Source: Mesocentrotus franciscanus
Lineage: Eukaryota; Echinodermata; Echinoidea; Camarodonta; Strongylocentrotidae
Length of the DNA: 64,000 nucleotides
Direction: 5' to 3'
Assembly: GCA_037976565.1 (NCBI GenBank)
Contig: CP137669.1
Span: 35,614,912-35,678,911 of the forward strand
The position numbers were made by a program, and so were the translations under genes. Positions 25,332 through 36,378 of this stretch are shown here, one piece after another; position 1 is the first letter of the stretch; each line of letters opens with the position of its first letter. The notes beneath the pieces are model-generated. The model did no database searches, had not been told where the DNA came from, and saw nothing but the letters and a program-made list of their open reading frames with translations.

Positions 25332-27342
25332 GCCCAAGACCCCAAGACATATCGGCAGTGGAAGAGATCTACAGACAAATAAATTAAGGGAGATAGAATT
25401 ACGAGACACAGAGATAAAGAGAGATAATATTTATAGTAAGAAAACAGAATCAATGGAGAGATATGCTGAGAAAGAAACATATAGACATGGAGAGGGGTGT
25501 CGGGACTTCAGCTTATAAATTTACTTTTTTTAAAACTCTTACTCTTTTACTTTCACTCTCACCAACTCATCACCATGCTTCAGACCAGTTCAGTGCTCTT
25601 CAAAATCAAACTCATTTCATCCGTTTCACACACACACCCTTCACCCTCACATATCAGTGTGCACATTATGAATAAAATCGCAATGATATAATTCAATGTA
25701 ATGTATATTTTTTCATTTGAAATGACCCATTCACAGTTTACGTTCAATGTAAAGCTCAATAGACCGGATTACTAACATAATCAAATCTATGGATGTTTCT
25801 CTCCTGGGGACCTAGTGATGAGTTATTCCATTAACCTGTTATTAATGAATGAACTACAATACTTGGAATCCAGTCTGCATACATTACTTATTGTTATGTC
25901 GGGAAAGCCTTGGGCAAGCTTTCATGTTGTCAAGAACAACCTAAAAGTATGCATAAAATTTGAATATGTTAGTTTACCGGACTATTAGGCAGTTGACACA
26001 AGATGCACACAAGCCCAAGTAGCACATAAAGATGACCCATTCTACAAAACAATGCACTCACTAAAAATCTGCCTGCAAAAGTTTTTCATGAAGAGATGAT
26101 TTGTATCAAAGCACATGTTATTACTATGTTTTATTCTTTCAAAGTTTTAATAAAATGAGTTTTTCTATTTATTGAAATCTGGTTAACAAAAAAAAAAAAA
26201 AGCAATTTCATCAAGAAGCATCATACAAAACTCAAAATACAATACATGTAATGGTTAACACATACACATCAATCATTTGGCAAAATTGTTGTGATTTATT
26301 TCAAGTACCAGCAAACAAAATAAATGTATAAAATAATAATAATAAACTAAACAAACTGATGATGCTAGGAATGCACCTATTATAATAAAAATCACATATA
26401 TTCTTCCATGTTTTACATGGTACTAGGAAAGCCTACTTATTATTTCAGGTCTTGCGTTACATTTATTTCAAATAAATTTTATACATAATAAAATAACTTT
26501 CATTTTAGTGAAGGTATGCAACAACTAAAAAAGGGGAAAATTCTGACCTAGATAAAAGGGCTGTGTCAAAATATTTACCAAGTAAGGTTTTGTTCAAATG
26601 AAAAGAATTCACTTCTCCCTTGTTCAACTCTTAATTCACGACAGAACAAAACCATACACTGTCACACTATTTTAAGTATTAGACTCTTTACACCCTGTAC
26701 GTGTGTCAACTGTAATATTCTACCATTTGTTCAATTAGTCAACCAAAGTGGAGATCACTGCAATGCCATACGTGGGAAGACCATTGGGCAACACCTTGTA
26801 TGAAGTGTATCAATGAGAGAGATTCGTATGACAATTGCGCCCCATAAGAGTAGAATGATACACTACGTTTTCTTTAGTACACAACGGTATTGAAGACAAT
26901 AAGGATTTCATGTCTGCGACACTGAGTTGCAAACTTTTTTACCCGTTCATTAGATGAAACACTTTAATGTAGGCATTACCTTTGCAAAAGGTAATTATTA
27001 AATCATAAGTTAAATCATTACGTCAACAAGATAGAGGATCACTTTGTTACCCATTACTGTTGGATTGCCTCCCGCTTTTGGAAAAGTCCATCCTCAAGGC
27101 CTGAATCAGTTTATTCCTTCAATAACTTGCAAAGTTGCAATAAAGCATTTTCAACCCTAACTATCTGATAGCAGCAGTTTGACAAACAGCAGAGTCAGGC
27201 TGAATCAATCATATATTTCCTATTGAGCCCAATAGCTTAATTTCATGAAGACAAGTACGCTAGATTTCAATTTTAAGTTTTACTTGCTATTATCGTGTAC
27301 AGCATTAGGGGCTATAGTATAAAGCCAAAACTATGGAATCTA

Positions 27343-28118
27343 TTACTCCTTGAAGGAGAGCTTATAAAGCGAGTAACAACTCCAGATGGTCCCTACAGTT
27401 GTGAGACCCATGGCAAAGATGAAGCTTATCCTGTCGCGTCCAAGCTTAACGTGAACTGGTAATCCATCAGCAGCCTGGGGAAAGACAAAAAATCACCATA
27501 ATTTTTGTTTCTTAATTTCATCATTACAGCTTCTTAAATATTCTATTTTCCTCACTTCTTAACTGAAGTATATGCAAATGATTCTTTGAACATCGTTAAT
27601 AAGCATCTACTGTATTTTTAAATTTTAAATCAGCAAAACAACATGTACTAATATCATTGTCAACACCAGCATCATCATGATCTTCACAAATTAAAATCTT
27701 CTTTGTTCTTTTGAACTAAAATTTTCAAGCTAAACTCAACACTTTTGAATCATCCTATTTACATTGGCTGGTTTATTTTTCAGATAAGCAAACAAGTATT
27801 GACCTCCATGCAATTGTACAATGCGCACTCTCATTTACTTGATGTAATATTTTATGATTTTTGTAATGCAATACTCTAATGATATATTTGTCATTGGTAC
27901 CGGTAGTTGGTTTGGAAATTACTTATCCCCGTCTTAGCCAACATCTTTTTTGCTCCCAGTAAACACACATCATCAGTCTGAAGTAGGCAACTTACCCCAA
28001 ACCTTGCCTGGTTGAGGGTAACCCTATTCTTGAAAAATCTCCCCATGGCTCCGGCAGGTGCTGGTTTCTGTGCAAACTCAATTGGAGATGCCTCTTTGAT
28101 TTTGATTTGTGTCAAGCC
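27343..28118 (-). CDS. COX7A2L: COX7A2L-like (COX7A family), last two exons
   Basis: COX7A-family subunits sit in cytochrome c oxidase of the inner mitochondrial membrane. COX7A2L (SCAF1/COX7RP) bridges complexes III and IV in supercomplexes. Two exons are seen on the minus strand, 28118-27996 and 27474-27343 (stop at 27343-27345), joined in phase 0. They encode 84 residues. Diagnostic text: FFKNRVTLNQARFG, then DGLPVHVKLGRDR (family DGxPVHLKxG), then one membrane helix, ISFIFAMGLTTVGTIWSCYS, and LYKLSFKE at the end. The first exon's GLTQIKIKEASPIEFAQ resembles the COX7A2L N-terminal region more than short COX7A1/2 presequences, and the border before Gly agrees with that gene's exon structure as I recall it. 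The first coding exon was not found; the LINE at 29-30.5 kb lies in the interval where the intron should be. Confidence 0.75.
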
Positions 28119-29052
28119 CTGAATTGTAAAGACGGATCAGAATCATCAGACACTTGAACATCTAAACTTTAGAATCAGTAGAGGCTCATGTCCGATTTGG
28201 GAGACTCTTTCCTATTTGAGAAACTGTCTCCCATATTGGAGATTTAGCTAACAAAAGGAAAAAAGAAACAAAACCAATAACAAGGCTATTTTTCCAAGCC
28301 AACTTTTTGCCTCTCTGAGCTGAGCCTGAGGTCAGGAGGCCAAGAGCTAATTGGTTTTGTGTGTGTGTGGATAGGAACAAAAACAGTTATGAAAACAAAA
28401 GTAGATGGTGAATTATTTTAAGTAGACAGTAAAATGAGGTATTTTTCATGAGGAATCTGCTCATCATATTTTTATTTTGAGGCCATCCATTACCTGAAGA
28501 CAAATTAGTATCGCAAATGGGATCTCCAAAATAAAGCTTTATGTGTAGAATTGGCTCCTGTACTGTATACAGCTGTAGGCTGTACAGCATACTTATAAGG
28601 TTTTGTAGGCCTGCCGCCCTAAGTATTGATCTGGGCTAGATCGCACACGAGGTGGAAAAATAATTGTTTGAAATGTCTTTTCCAACTTGGAAACCCCAAA
28701 TTTGTAGCAGAATAATACCGACGTGTCCCTGAATCAGGTAAACTAGCAGATGTAAATCTAATTAAATGAAATATCATCTTTCCATTGAATTTGGGGGTTT
28801 ATTTTGAATTACCGTAGTGCAGCAGCAAATTCGCAACAGGGTACTGAATCATATTCTAGTCCATACCGTTAACAGTAAGACTAAGACCTCATGCATTGTA
28901 GGAGTGAGTCTAGCCTATGTTTGGTACCATAATTAGTGTAGACTAGGCCTATATGTGCCAGCTCCATGCAGTGGCAAAAACTTGACAAAATAGTCAAAAG
29001 TCTCTAAAAATGTGAAATTAGAGTTTATAATTATAGACTTAAGACTTAGAAC

Positions 29053-30541
29053 TTAGAAGTTACTAGTTAGAAAGGTAAATGGTAAGTCATTAATGAAGAT
29101 ATTGAACAAGACCGGACCGAGGACACTTCCTTGCGGTATGCCACTTGTTACTTCGCAGGTTTCTGAAATCTTCCCATTCACCACCACTCGTTGACTGCGG
29201 CCTGTCAAATACTTCTCAATCCACTTGATAAGACATCCTTCGATACCATTTGCTTTAATCTTAGTAAGTAGACGCTGGTGAGGCACACTGTCAAAAGCTT
29301 TACGGAAATCCAAGTACAGGCAGTCTATTCCATGGCCATTATCAAGAATCTTGGTCCACTGCTCAAGAACAACTGTCAATTGGGTTGAACAGGATCTGCC
29401 ACTGCGAAAGCCGTACTGGTCATCAGTGAATAGGTGATTGAGTTCTATGTGTTGGATTATCTTGCTTCGAATAATCTTCTCCATTGTTTTACAGATTATT
29501 GATGTTAAGCTCACCGGCCTGTAGTTACCTGGCAGGCTCTTTTTTCCCTTCTTAAAGATGGGAACCACAGTAGCTTCTTTCCACGTAGCTGGAACCATCT
29601 GTTGCTCAGAATTCTACAGCGAAACTATTTGCGGACGACACAAAACTGTACAGGGTTGTAGACAATGAAGAGGATGCTAAGCTTCTCCAACAGGACCTAA
29701 ATGACATCGTACAATGGTCAAGTAACTGGCAGCTACCGTTTAATGAAGGAAAGTGCAAAGTGATACACTATGGAAAGAACAACAAGAAGTTTGCCTACAC
29801 CATGGAATGTCCTGATGGGAGAAAAGATGTGACAACGGACGAAGGAATGGGAGAAAAGGATCTGGGGGTACTATTTGACTCAGATCTGTCTTTCTGCGCC
29901 CACGTAGCTGATGTCTCCAAAAGAGCCAATATCAAGTTGGGAATCATCAAGCGTTCCTTTTCATCCCTTGGGTCCAGTGGCATGCTACAACTATATAAGA
30001 CCATAGTACGCCCAACACTAGAATATTGCAATGCAGTCTGGAGACCAACTTACCTAAAGGACCAAGACTTATTGGAAAAGGTTCAGCAACGAGCTACACG
30101 ACTCATCCCAGATGTGAAGCATCTAAGCTACGAAGACAGACTCAAGACACTCAAACTACCATCACTAGAGTACCGTAGACAGAGGGCTGATCTTCTTCAA
30201 ATATACAAAATCATGCATGGACTTGAGGCTATAGAGAAGAATGACATGTTTGAAATCATTGAAGAATCCAGAACAAGAGGACACAGGCTCAAAATAAGGA
30301 AGCCCCACTGCAAATCTAAGATGAGGCAGATGTCATTTTCAGTGCGGAGTATTAATAATTGGAATAACCTTCCTAAAATTGCTGTTAATGCCTCATCAAT
30401 AAATAAGTTCAAGTCAGAACTTGAAAATCATTGGAAGCACCACCCGCTGAAATATTACCCATACCAACGCGAACCCAATGCAGTAAAGAGGGGCACATAA
30501 GCTGAAGCTTCAAGCCTCGACACCAAAGTAAGTAAGTAAGT
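29053..30541. mobile_element. CR1-like LINE copy with inverted 5' half (twin-primed)
   Basis: The minus strand (29598 to 29053) encodes the first part of a reverse transcriptase: [32 protein letters not shown] (motif A), [13 protein letters not shown] (motif B) and INDLP. The plus strand from about 29604 resumes the same protein at [14 protein letters not shown] (catalytic motif C) and runs to a stop at 30500, with the CR1-type C-terminus (TRGHRLKI, SVRSINNWNNLP). The 3' tail is an AAGT microsatellite (about 30525-30540). The endonuclease domain is absent, so the copy is 5'-truncated. Both halves have open frames, so the insertion is young. It cannot encode a working polymerase in this arrangement. 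Confidence 0.9.
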
Positions 30542-30689
30542 AGAGTACTGTTAGTGTTAGAGACAGACAGTCTCCCAAATAGGAATTAGGATATGCATGT
30601 TTAGACTTGAAATATGAAGCACTATCTTCTCTCCTTTCAAATTCAACAACTGCTAATACTTTGAGACCAAAAATGTTTGTCATAAATTC

Positions 30690-30720
30690 GGGGCCAGCTC
30701 AGCTCAGCTCAGCTCAGCTT
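30690..30720. repeat. AGCTC pentanucleotide run
   Basis: About five head-to-tail copies of CAGCT/AGCTC precede a short GC-rich stretch. No function is assigned. Confidence 0.7.
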
Positions 30721-31779
30721 ACAGATCGAGGGGCGCGGACCTGAGCTGACTGCGAACATGATGGTGCACACAATCATAACAACGATTACAGATTAAAAAC
30801 AACAACAAAAAAGGAAGCTCTGATTCTGAAGATTACAATAAATGTACAGATAGTTATTTTTACCCCTGGATTATATGCAGATAATGGATCAGCACTTGAC
30901 ACTTTTCCACTGGCTGAATTATGTTTGTAAGCCATTGTTTACAAACTATTTTCTGACGAGAAATCACAGACTCTATTTCAATACTCACTCGATATCAATA
31001 CGCGAAAATTCGAGCTCCATCAAGTTGTGGGAGTCGGTATATCGTACAAATAGAAAATAAATTCAATCAAAATACTCTCTTGAATATACCATTATCTAAT
31101 TAAATTATTATTTTTATACTGGACATAATATTTATTATGACTCAAAAATATTTTTAATGTAATTTACTCTTAGATAAAAGACGCGATCTTCAAATATGAA
31201 TGAGCGAGTACAACATGGCAGCGCCCATGAGCAAGTTATTTTCTAACCACATGGATTTGCATTGACAATATACCTACTGTTTACGAGTAGATACAGCTAC
31301 ATTTAACACGGAAACCCTTCAGAATTTTCAGATACAGGTATGCCACATGATTTGATTGTAGGGAAGGAAAAAATTGTTGGTGATAGAAATAAGAAATGGT
31401 AAAAAATGGCTTGCAAGCAAAATTAATTACACGCACTGCACTGCACTCTGCAGTGCACTGTCTGCCTGCACTATCAGGGAGCTCCGCCGCCTCGCAGCCG
31501 ATGGCGTCGGAGGCGTCGGAGGCGTCGGAGCTCCAGAGCCTGCATAGGAAACGATTCAAAGAGCGGGTTGGGTCACATTTTTTCGAAATGTAAAGTAGTA
31601 ATTACAATTTTGACTCACAATGTTTTTCAACTTCTCTGGCTCTGGGCATCTAGCATCTTTCCAACCACTTGAAATTATATTATTATTAATTTGAAGAAGT
31701 CTTTGATGGGAAAAAGGGTGATTCCACTCCAGCAAAGCATAGACTCGAAGTCGCGATCGATTCTCATGGTCGGCATGAC

Positions 31780-32010
31780 ATCACAGTCACGTGATTTCCT
31801 AAGGCCTATTATGCGATCGGCCATTTTGGCAAAGGTGCAAACAGAGGGTGTGAGCGTGTGTTGACTGTGTCTGTGCAGTTTCCGTGACATTTCTCTATAT
31901 CGTAGTAGATCTAGATTTGAACTGTTTTTGCATTAGGTTGCTGGACAATGGTGAAAATCTGTTGTGTGTACGGGTGTTCCAAATCCAAGTTGCAATAGGC
32001 AAGATGGCCA
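31780..32010. promoter_or_regulatory. Promoter-like region between COX7A2L and DDX28
   Basis: CpG content is higher than in the flanks. GTCACGTGA (an E-box/USF-type site) lies at 31787-31795, GCCATTTTGGC (a YY1-type core) at about 31820-31830 and AAGATGGCC at 32002-32010. YY1-type sites near starts are common at nuclear genes for mitochondrial proteins, which fits both neighbours. No start site or first exon could be fixed, so this is an inference from motifs and position. Confidence 0.3.
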
Positions 32011-32113
32011 GCTTTATCGTCAAGCTAGCCTGGTTGACCGCGATTATAGCCGGGCGCAGGAGGAGAATCCAGTCCAATCACTGCTAATTTCTGGTTATAC
32101 CTCCGAAATGAAT
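31948..32113 (+). pseudogene. Possible broken first exon of a THAP-like protein
   Basis: An ATG opens MVKICCVYGCS, the look of a THAP zinc-finger start (C-x(4)-C after a short basic lead), but the frame stops soon after. A +1 shift continues as CNRQDGQLYRQ and RDYSRAQEE up to a CAG/GTAGGC donor at about 32112. No second half of the THAP domain (AVPTIF, HxxxC) is seen nearby. It may be chance or an old fragment. Confidence 0.2.
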
Positions 32114-32929
32114 CACCAGGTAGGCCATCAGAGTAATCATATGCCATCTTTGATTAATAAAAACTATATTTCTTCTAAAAAAATACTTCGAAAAGTAAGA
32201 TACAACGCGTAGAAAAGGTAATGAAAATTGGGTGTATGGGCTTGTACGGCGAGCGAGTTCGCCTTTGTTTGCACCTTCGAGATCGGTTGTTAAGCGGAAG
32301 TTACGTTCGCAAGTGAAAATCCCTGGATGTCCGACCAAGAGAATGTTTATGCGTATTGACCTCTAGCGCTGCACCAAGTGTTAATAGGCAGCATTCGCAC
32401 ACATGAATAGTCAATACACAGTTATGATACACAAATGCACACAATCATGCCGATGTGGCTAATCGGCTAGTTTGACAGTAGCCTTACAATTTGAATTTTT
32501 AAATTATTCTTTCTAACATCGGTAAGTTGAAAAAATTGTATTTTACTGCTATTTAGGTGTCATCAATTGTCACTAAAGTACCGATTTTGAGCGAAATTAG
32601 TTGAGTTTTGTACAGTGGTGTTTGAAATGTTCAGAATCAATAGCACAGCTTTTAATACACAGCCAGGATAGTAATGCAGCTATGTGTGGGTGATTCCTCG
32701 TCCTAACTCCTAACCCAATTCATCCCATGTTGTATATCGTTGATTCAACATGGTGAAGAGAAAGTATGCGGCGGCGGAGCTCCCTGGAGTTATATCGACT
32801 AGTCTATAATCATGGACTATTACTTATTTACTACTACTTGGTTCATTCGTGTCTCCTTCCTTAGAACAAGATTAATGTAAAGTTCCTAAATTAATCTAAA
32901 TTAGATTTTCTAAATTAACTTCTTCCAGC

Positions 32930-33066
32930 GCCCGATCGCTAGTAAAAAGTTCTATAGCCAGAGCCCAGAGAGTAGTTTAATAAGTGGAACAAGCTGCCAC
33001 AAACTGCCATTGATGCTCCCACACTCCACAGCTTCAAACAACAATTATCCAACCTGGGTTTTTAAA
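32930..33066 (+). mobile_element. Fragment of CR1-like LINE C-terminus
   Basis: The plus strand reads AQRVV, then with a one-base shift NKWNKLPQTAIDAPTLHSF and KQQLSNLGF before a stop. This is the typical end of CR1-type reverse transcriptases (compare SVRSINNWNNLP in the copy at 29-30.5 kb). It is short and frameshifted, a relic in the DDX28 5' region. Confidence 0.75.
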
Positions 33067-33593
33067 TGGGTCCCATGGCCACACCAGACTATCTACTGTA
33101 TCTTCACTGACCACCTCTATACACATGGGGTGGATGGGGAAGGTTGACAAATGTCAGTTTTATTAAAGAATTACCCATACTAGACGGACGAGACACTTAT
33201 AATGTCTGTCTAGATTCTATCTAGAGACTAGGGTTTTTTTAAAGGGGCACAGTGTGCATTTACCACTTTAGACATACCGGTAGTCATGGATCTCAACAAT
33301 AATTAGATACAATATTACAGACATTTCTCGGCTCCCTGCATTAAGGTAGCTATAACTTAAAGGCCCTCTGTACTAGTTTACCCAGGTGGGATTAGAGGGA
33401 TTAGCGTGGTCACTGAAAGGTGATTATCTCATCAACTCAGCTCTCAATTAACATAAGAAAAAGAGGATCATGGGGGACCAACAGGCACCGCTTAGACATT
33501 GTTTTCTATATAGAGGGAGCAAGTAGCTACAAGTAGTACAGTGTGGCTTTAAGTGTGAAAATTACATATTTGGGTACTTCTGCATCTTTCCAG

Positions 33594-33697
33594 GAATTTG
33601 CATCATGGAGATGTGTCATAGATGTGTTCAGAGACTCCGGATTCTAATTTGCCATCCAGCCCTCTACAATGCAGGTTATTACCCAATTAGATACATG
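33594..33697 (+). CDS. DDX28: DDX28 first coding exon (mitochondrial presequence)
   Basis: An acceptor TTTCCAG precedes 33594. The ATG at 33605 opens [20 protein letters not shown] and [11 protein letters not shown], and the exon ends ATG/GTAAGT in phase 0, joining [16 protein letters not shown] in exon 2. The exon is only 31 codons and easily missed. It has several Arg and hydrophobic residues and only one acidic residue, consistent with import into mitochondria. The upstream acceptor implies at least one earlier non-coding exon, not located. Confidence 0.75.
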
Positions 33698-36097
33698 GTA
33701 AGTATAACACTCACAGTGATTGATGAAAAGGGCTGAATGGAAAAACAAAAGTTTTTTTTTAATTATTATTTTTTTTATTTAAAAAAGTTCCACTGAGACC
33801 AAGTAAATTTAGCTTCCTGTCCAGATTGTTTATTAAATTAAAAAATATTTTTCCCCCACTCTTTCTAATAGGGGGTTGATTTCAATGCAAATTTTCTTGA
33901 TACATTTAAATTTGCCAATGTAGTCTTCTAAAGATGTTCAAAACAAGTTGAAAGTATTATTAGTTCAATGATTTGTGGTACTTTATGTCCATGTGCAGGT
34001 TATTTTTTATTTCATGGTAATGTAGCAAAGTATCAAATATAAAAAATTATGAGATGGTCAGAGATGCAAAGAAAAAGGGAAGCAGAAGGGGACAAGAAAA
34101 TCATAATCTTAATTATGTACACATGTATATAAGGCATTGATGTTCTCAATCTGAAACCCTGGTTGAAAACATGGAAGGAAGACATTAGGGACTTTGACAA
34201 AAACTATGCACCATTATAATCTCATTGTCATTTCTCTTTCCCTCTTTATATATAACCCTGCTGAGTATTTGTTATGAGTTTACCTATCTTAGTTGACAGT
34301 TACCTACCAAACCATTTTTTTCTCTCCAATATCAGCTACTTGTAATCCTCCTTTTATTTTAGAGTAGAAGAATTACCACTGATTAATGTCTTCAATGCAT
34401 TTTGAAAATTTGAATCTTTGCTTGATTATAATTTTTCCCTCAACTTTCCCTGTCCCTTTCAGTTTTCTCCATCCCTCTGTCTCCATGTCTCCCTTTCTCT
34501 ATTGCCTCTCTCTCTCTCTTTCTCTCTCTCCCTCACCCTCTCTCTTTTTCTCTATCCCTGTCTCCCTTTCCCCCTCTTCTTTTCCATCAGTTTATTATGT
34601 TGCTATTATACAAATGATGCATGCGCATGAGTTCATTATATGATCTATCCGCACTCGAGTTGAGGCTGTGTGTATCTATTGCACGAAGCAGTTAGGCTGA
34701 GTGCGATAGATACACACAGCATCAACGAGGGCGGATAGATCGTATAATGAACGAATGAAAACATGCATCATTTGTTTTATACAACGAAACTCCTAGATCC
34801 TTGTTACTTGATGTAAAAATATTTAATTCAAGATTGTTTCGTGACAGTTTATGGCTGACAAAAAATTCTCAAGTTTTTAATAAGTCTCAATTTAGTGCGC
34901 ACACATAAGTATAGATATAGCAAGCGCACCTCTATCTATACCCATTTACGCATAGTGCTGCGCAAGAATAGGCCCATATGTACACGCAGTATTAAGCGCT
35001 CTAACCTCTACACGCACTACTGCGCGGCACTGAAAAAATCGTTGGATAGTACTGGAAAATATTGCACGCTTTTTCATGAAAAAGCATGCAATAGGCTCAG
35101 TAAACGAATCACACGTGACCGGCATGACCAATCATTTGATTAGGATCTGGGAGTGAGTTGTATAAAATGTCAATATCATGTTCCGATAGATATTGTGTGT
35201 TATTTTTGTGCTTTACCCTGTACTTTTATCCATACAATTCAGCCATTGGACTGTTATGTAGATTTTGATAAATATCTTTTAAAATTAATTCAATTCTTAT
35301 CACCATAGAGTTCAAGGCCAAGCCCTGACTCCGACATCCCTGTGATCAGGGTTCCAAAAGCCTTACAGACTAAGGTCCAGACTATCCAGCAGGGCCAGAA
35401 GAAAGGTCCAGTAAAGTTGAAGGGTAGGATCTTCACCGCTAGACCTGGCACTGAGATCATCTCCTCCAAGAAGAAAGAGTTCAACCACTATCTCAATCAG
35501 ACCTACGAGAAGTTATCTCCTCCGAAGCTCACATCCCAGGGCTGGAAGTCTAGTAGATCCAGGGGGGACTACTTCACCATTTTAGCATACAAAGGGGTGA
35601 GTGGTTATTATTGCAGGAGAAATGTATCAATAACATATGTCCATGGCAGCTCTTTCTAGGTTTGCACTAGTAAACTTTTAATCATCCTTAGTTACAACAT
35701 CCCTCAGTTAAAAAGTCATAGGCCCGATCCACTGGTTGCTTACTTAAAAATGTATAATTTCTTTTTTCATCGGTCAGGTAAAGAAAATAAATCAATACAT
35801 CCGCCATTTTTATTTTGCGGAGCTTCCCAGAGCTAAATTGCTTACCACTCTTGTGTATTTTTGTCAGTAGCTTAGTAGGAGGATTCGGGATAGGGATTAG
35901 AAGGGTCCTAAATATTATGCTAAAAACATGTCTTCTTTTCATTGTTTAGTTAGGTAGTATATGGAAGAAATATTATTTCCCATTCTTCAATCTTTTTATT
36001 TCTCTGATTTGATTATATGTTTTCTTGACTTTCACCCCTTTCTCTCTCTCTCTCTCTCCCTTTTTCTCTTTCCCTCTTTCCCTCTTTCTCTCTCTCT

Positions 36098-36129
<32 letters not shown>

Positions 36130-36347
36130 TATGCTCTTTCCCTCACCTTTTTTCCCTGTTTCAGAATCCATCAATTGCCAAGAAAGGAGACAGTGAAGTA
36201 GAGATGCAGGATGAGAAAGCCAAGACCTTTCAAGACCTGAAACTTCACCCTTCCATCATTAAAGGATTGGATGTTATGGATATAGTTACACCTACAAGTA
36301 TACAGGTACTGTCCATTTCAAACAAATAGTTTACCCAGGCAAAACAT

Positions 36348-36378
<31 letters not shown>

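Noticed and set aside
35961..36329. A 122-codon plus-strand frame with a long Ser/Leu stretch
   Set aside because: Only 36165-36305 is coding (DDX28 exon 3); the rest is a CT microsatellite.
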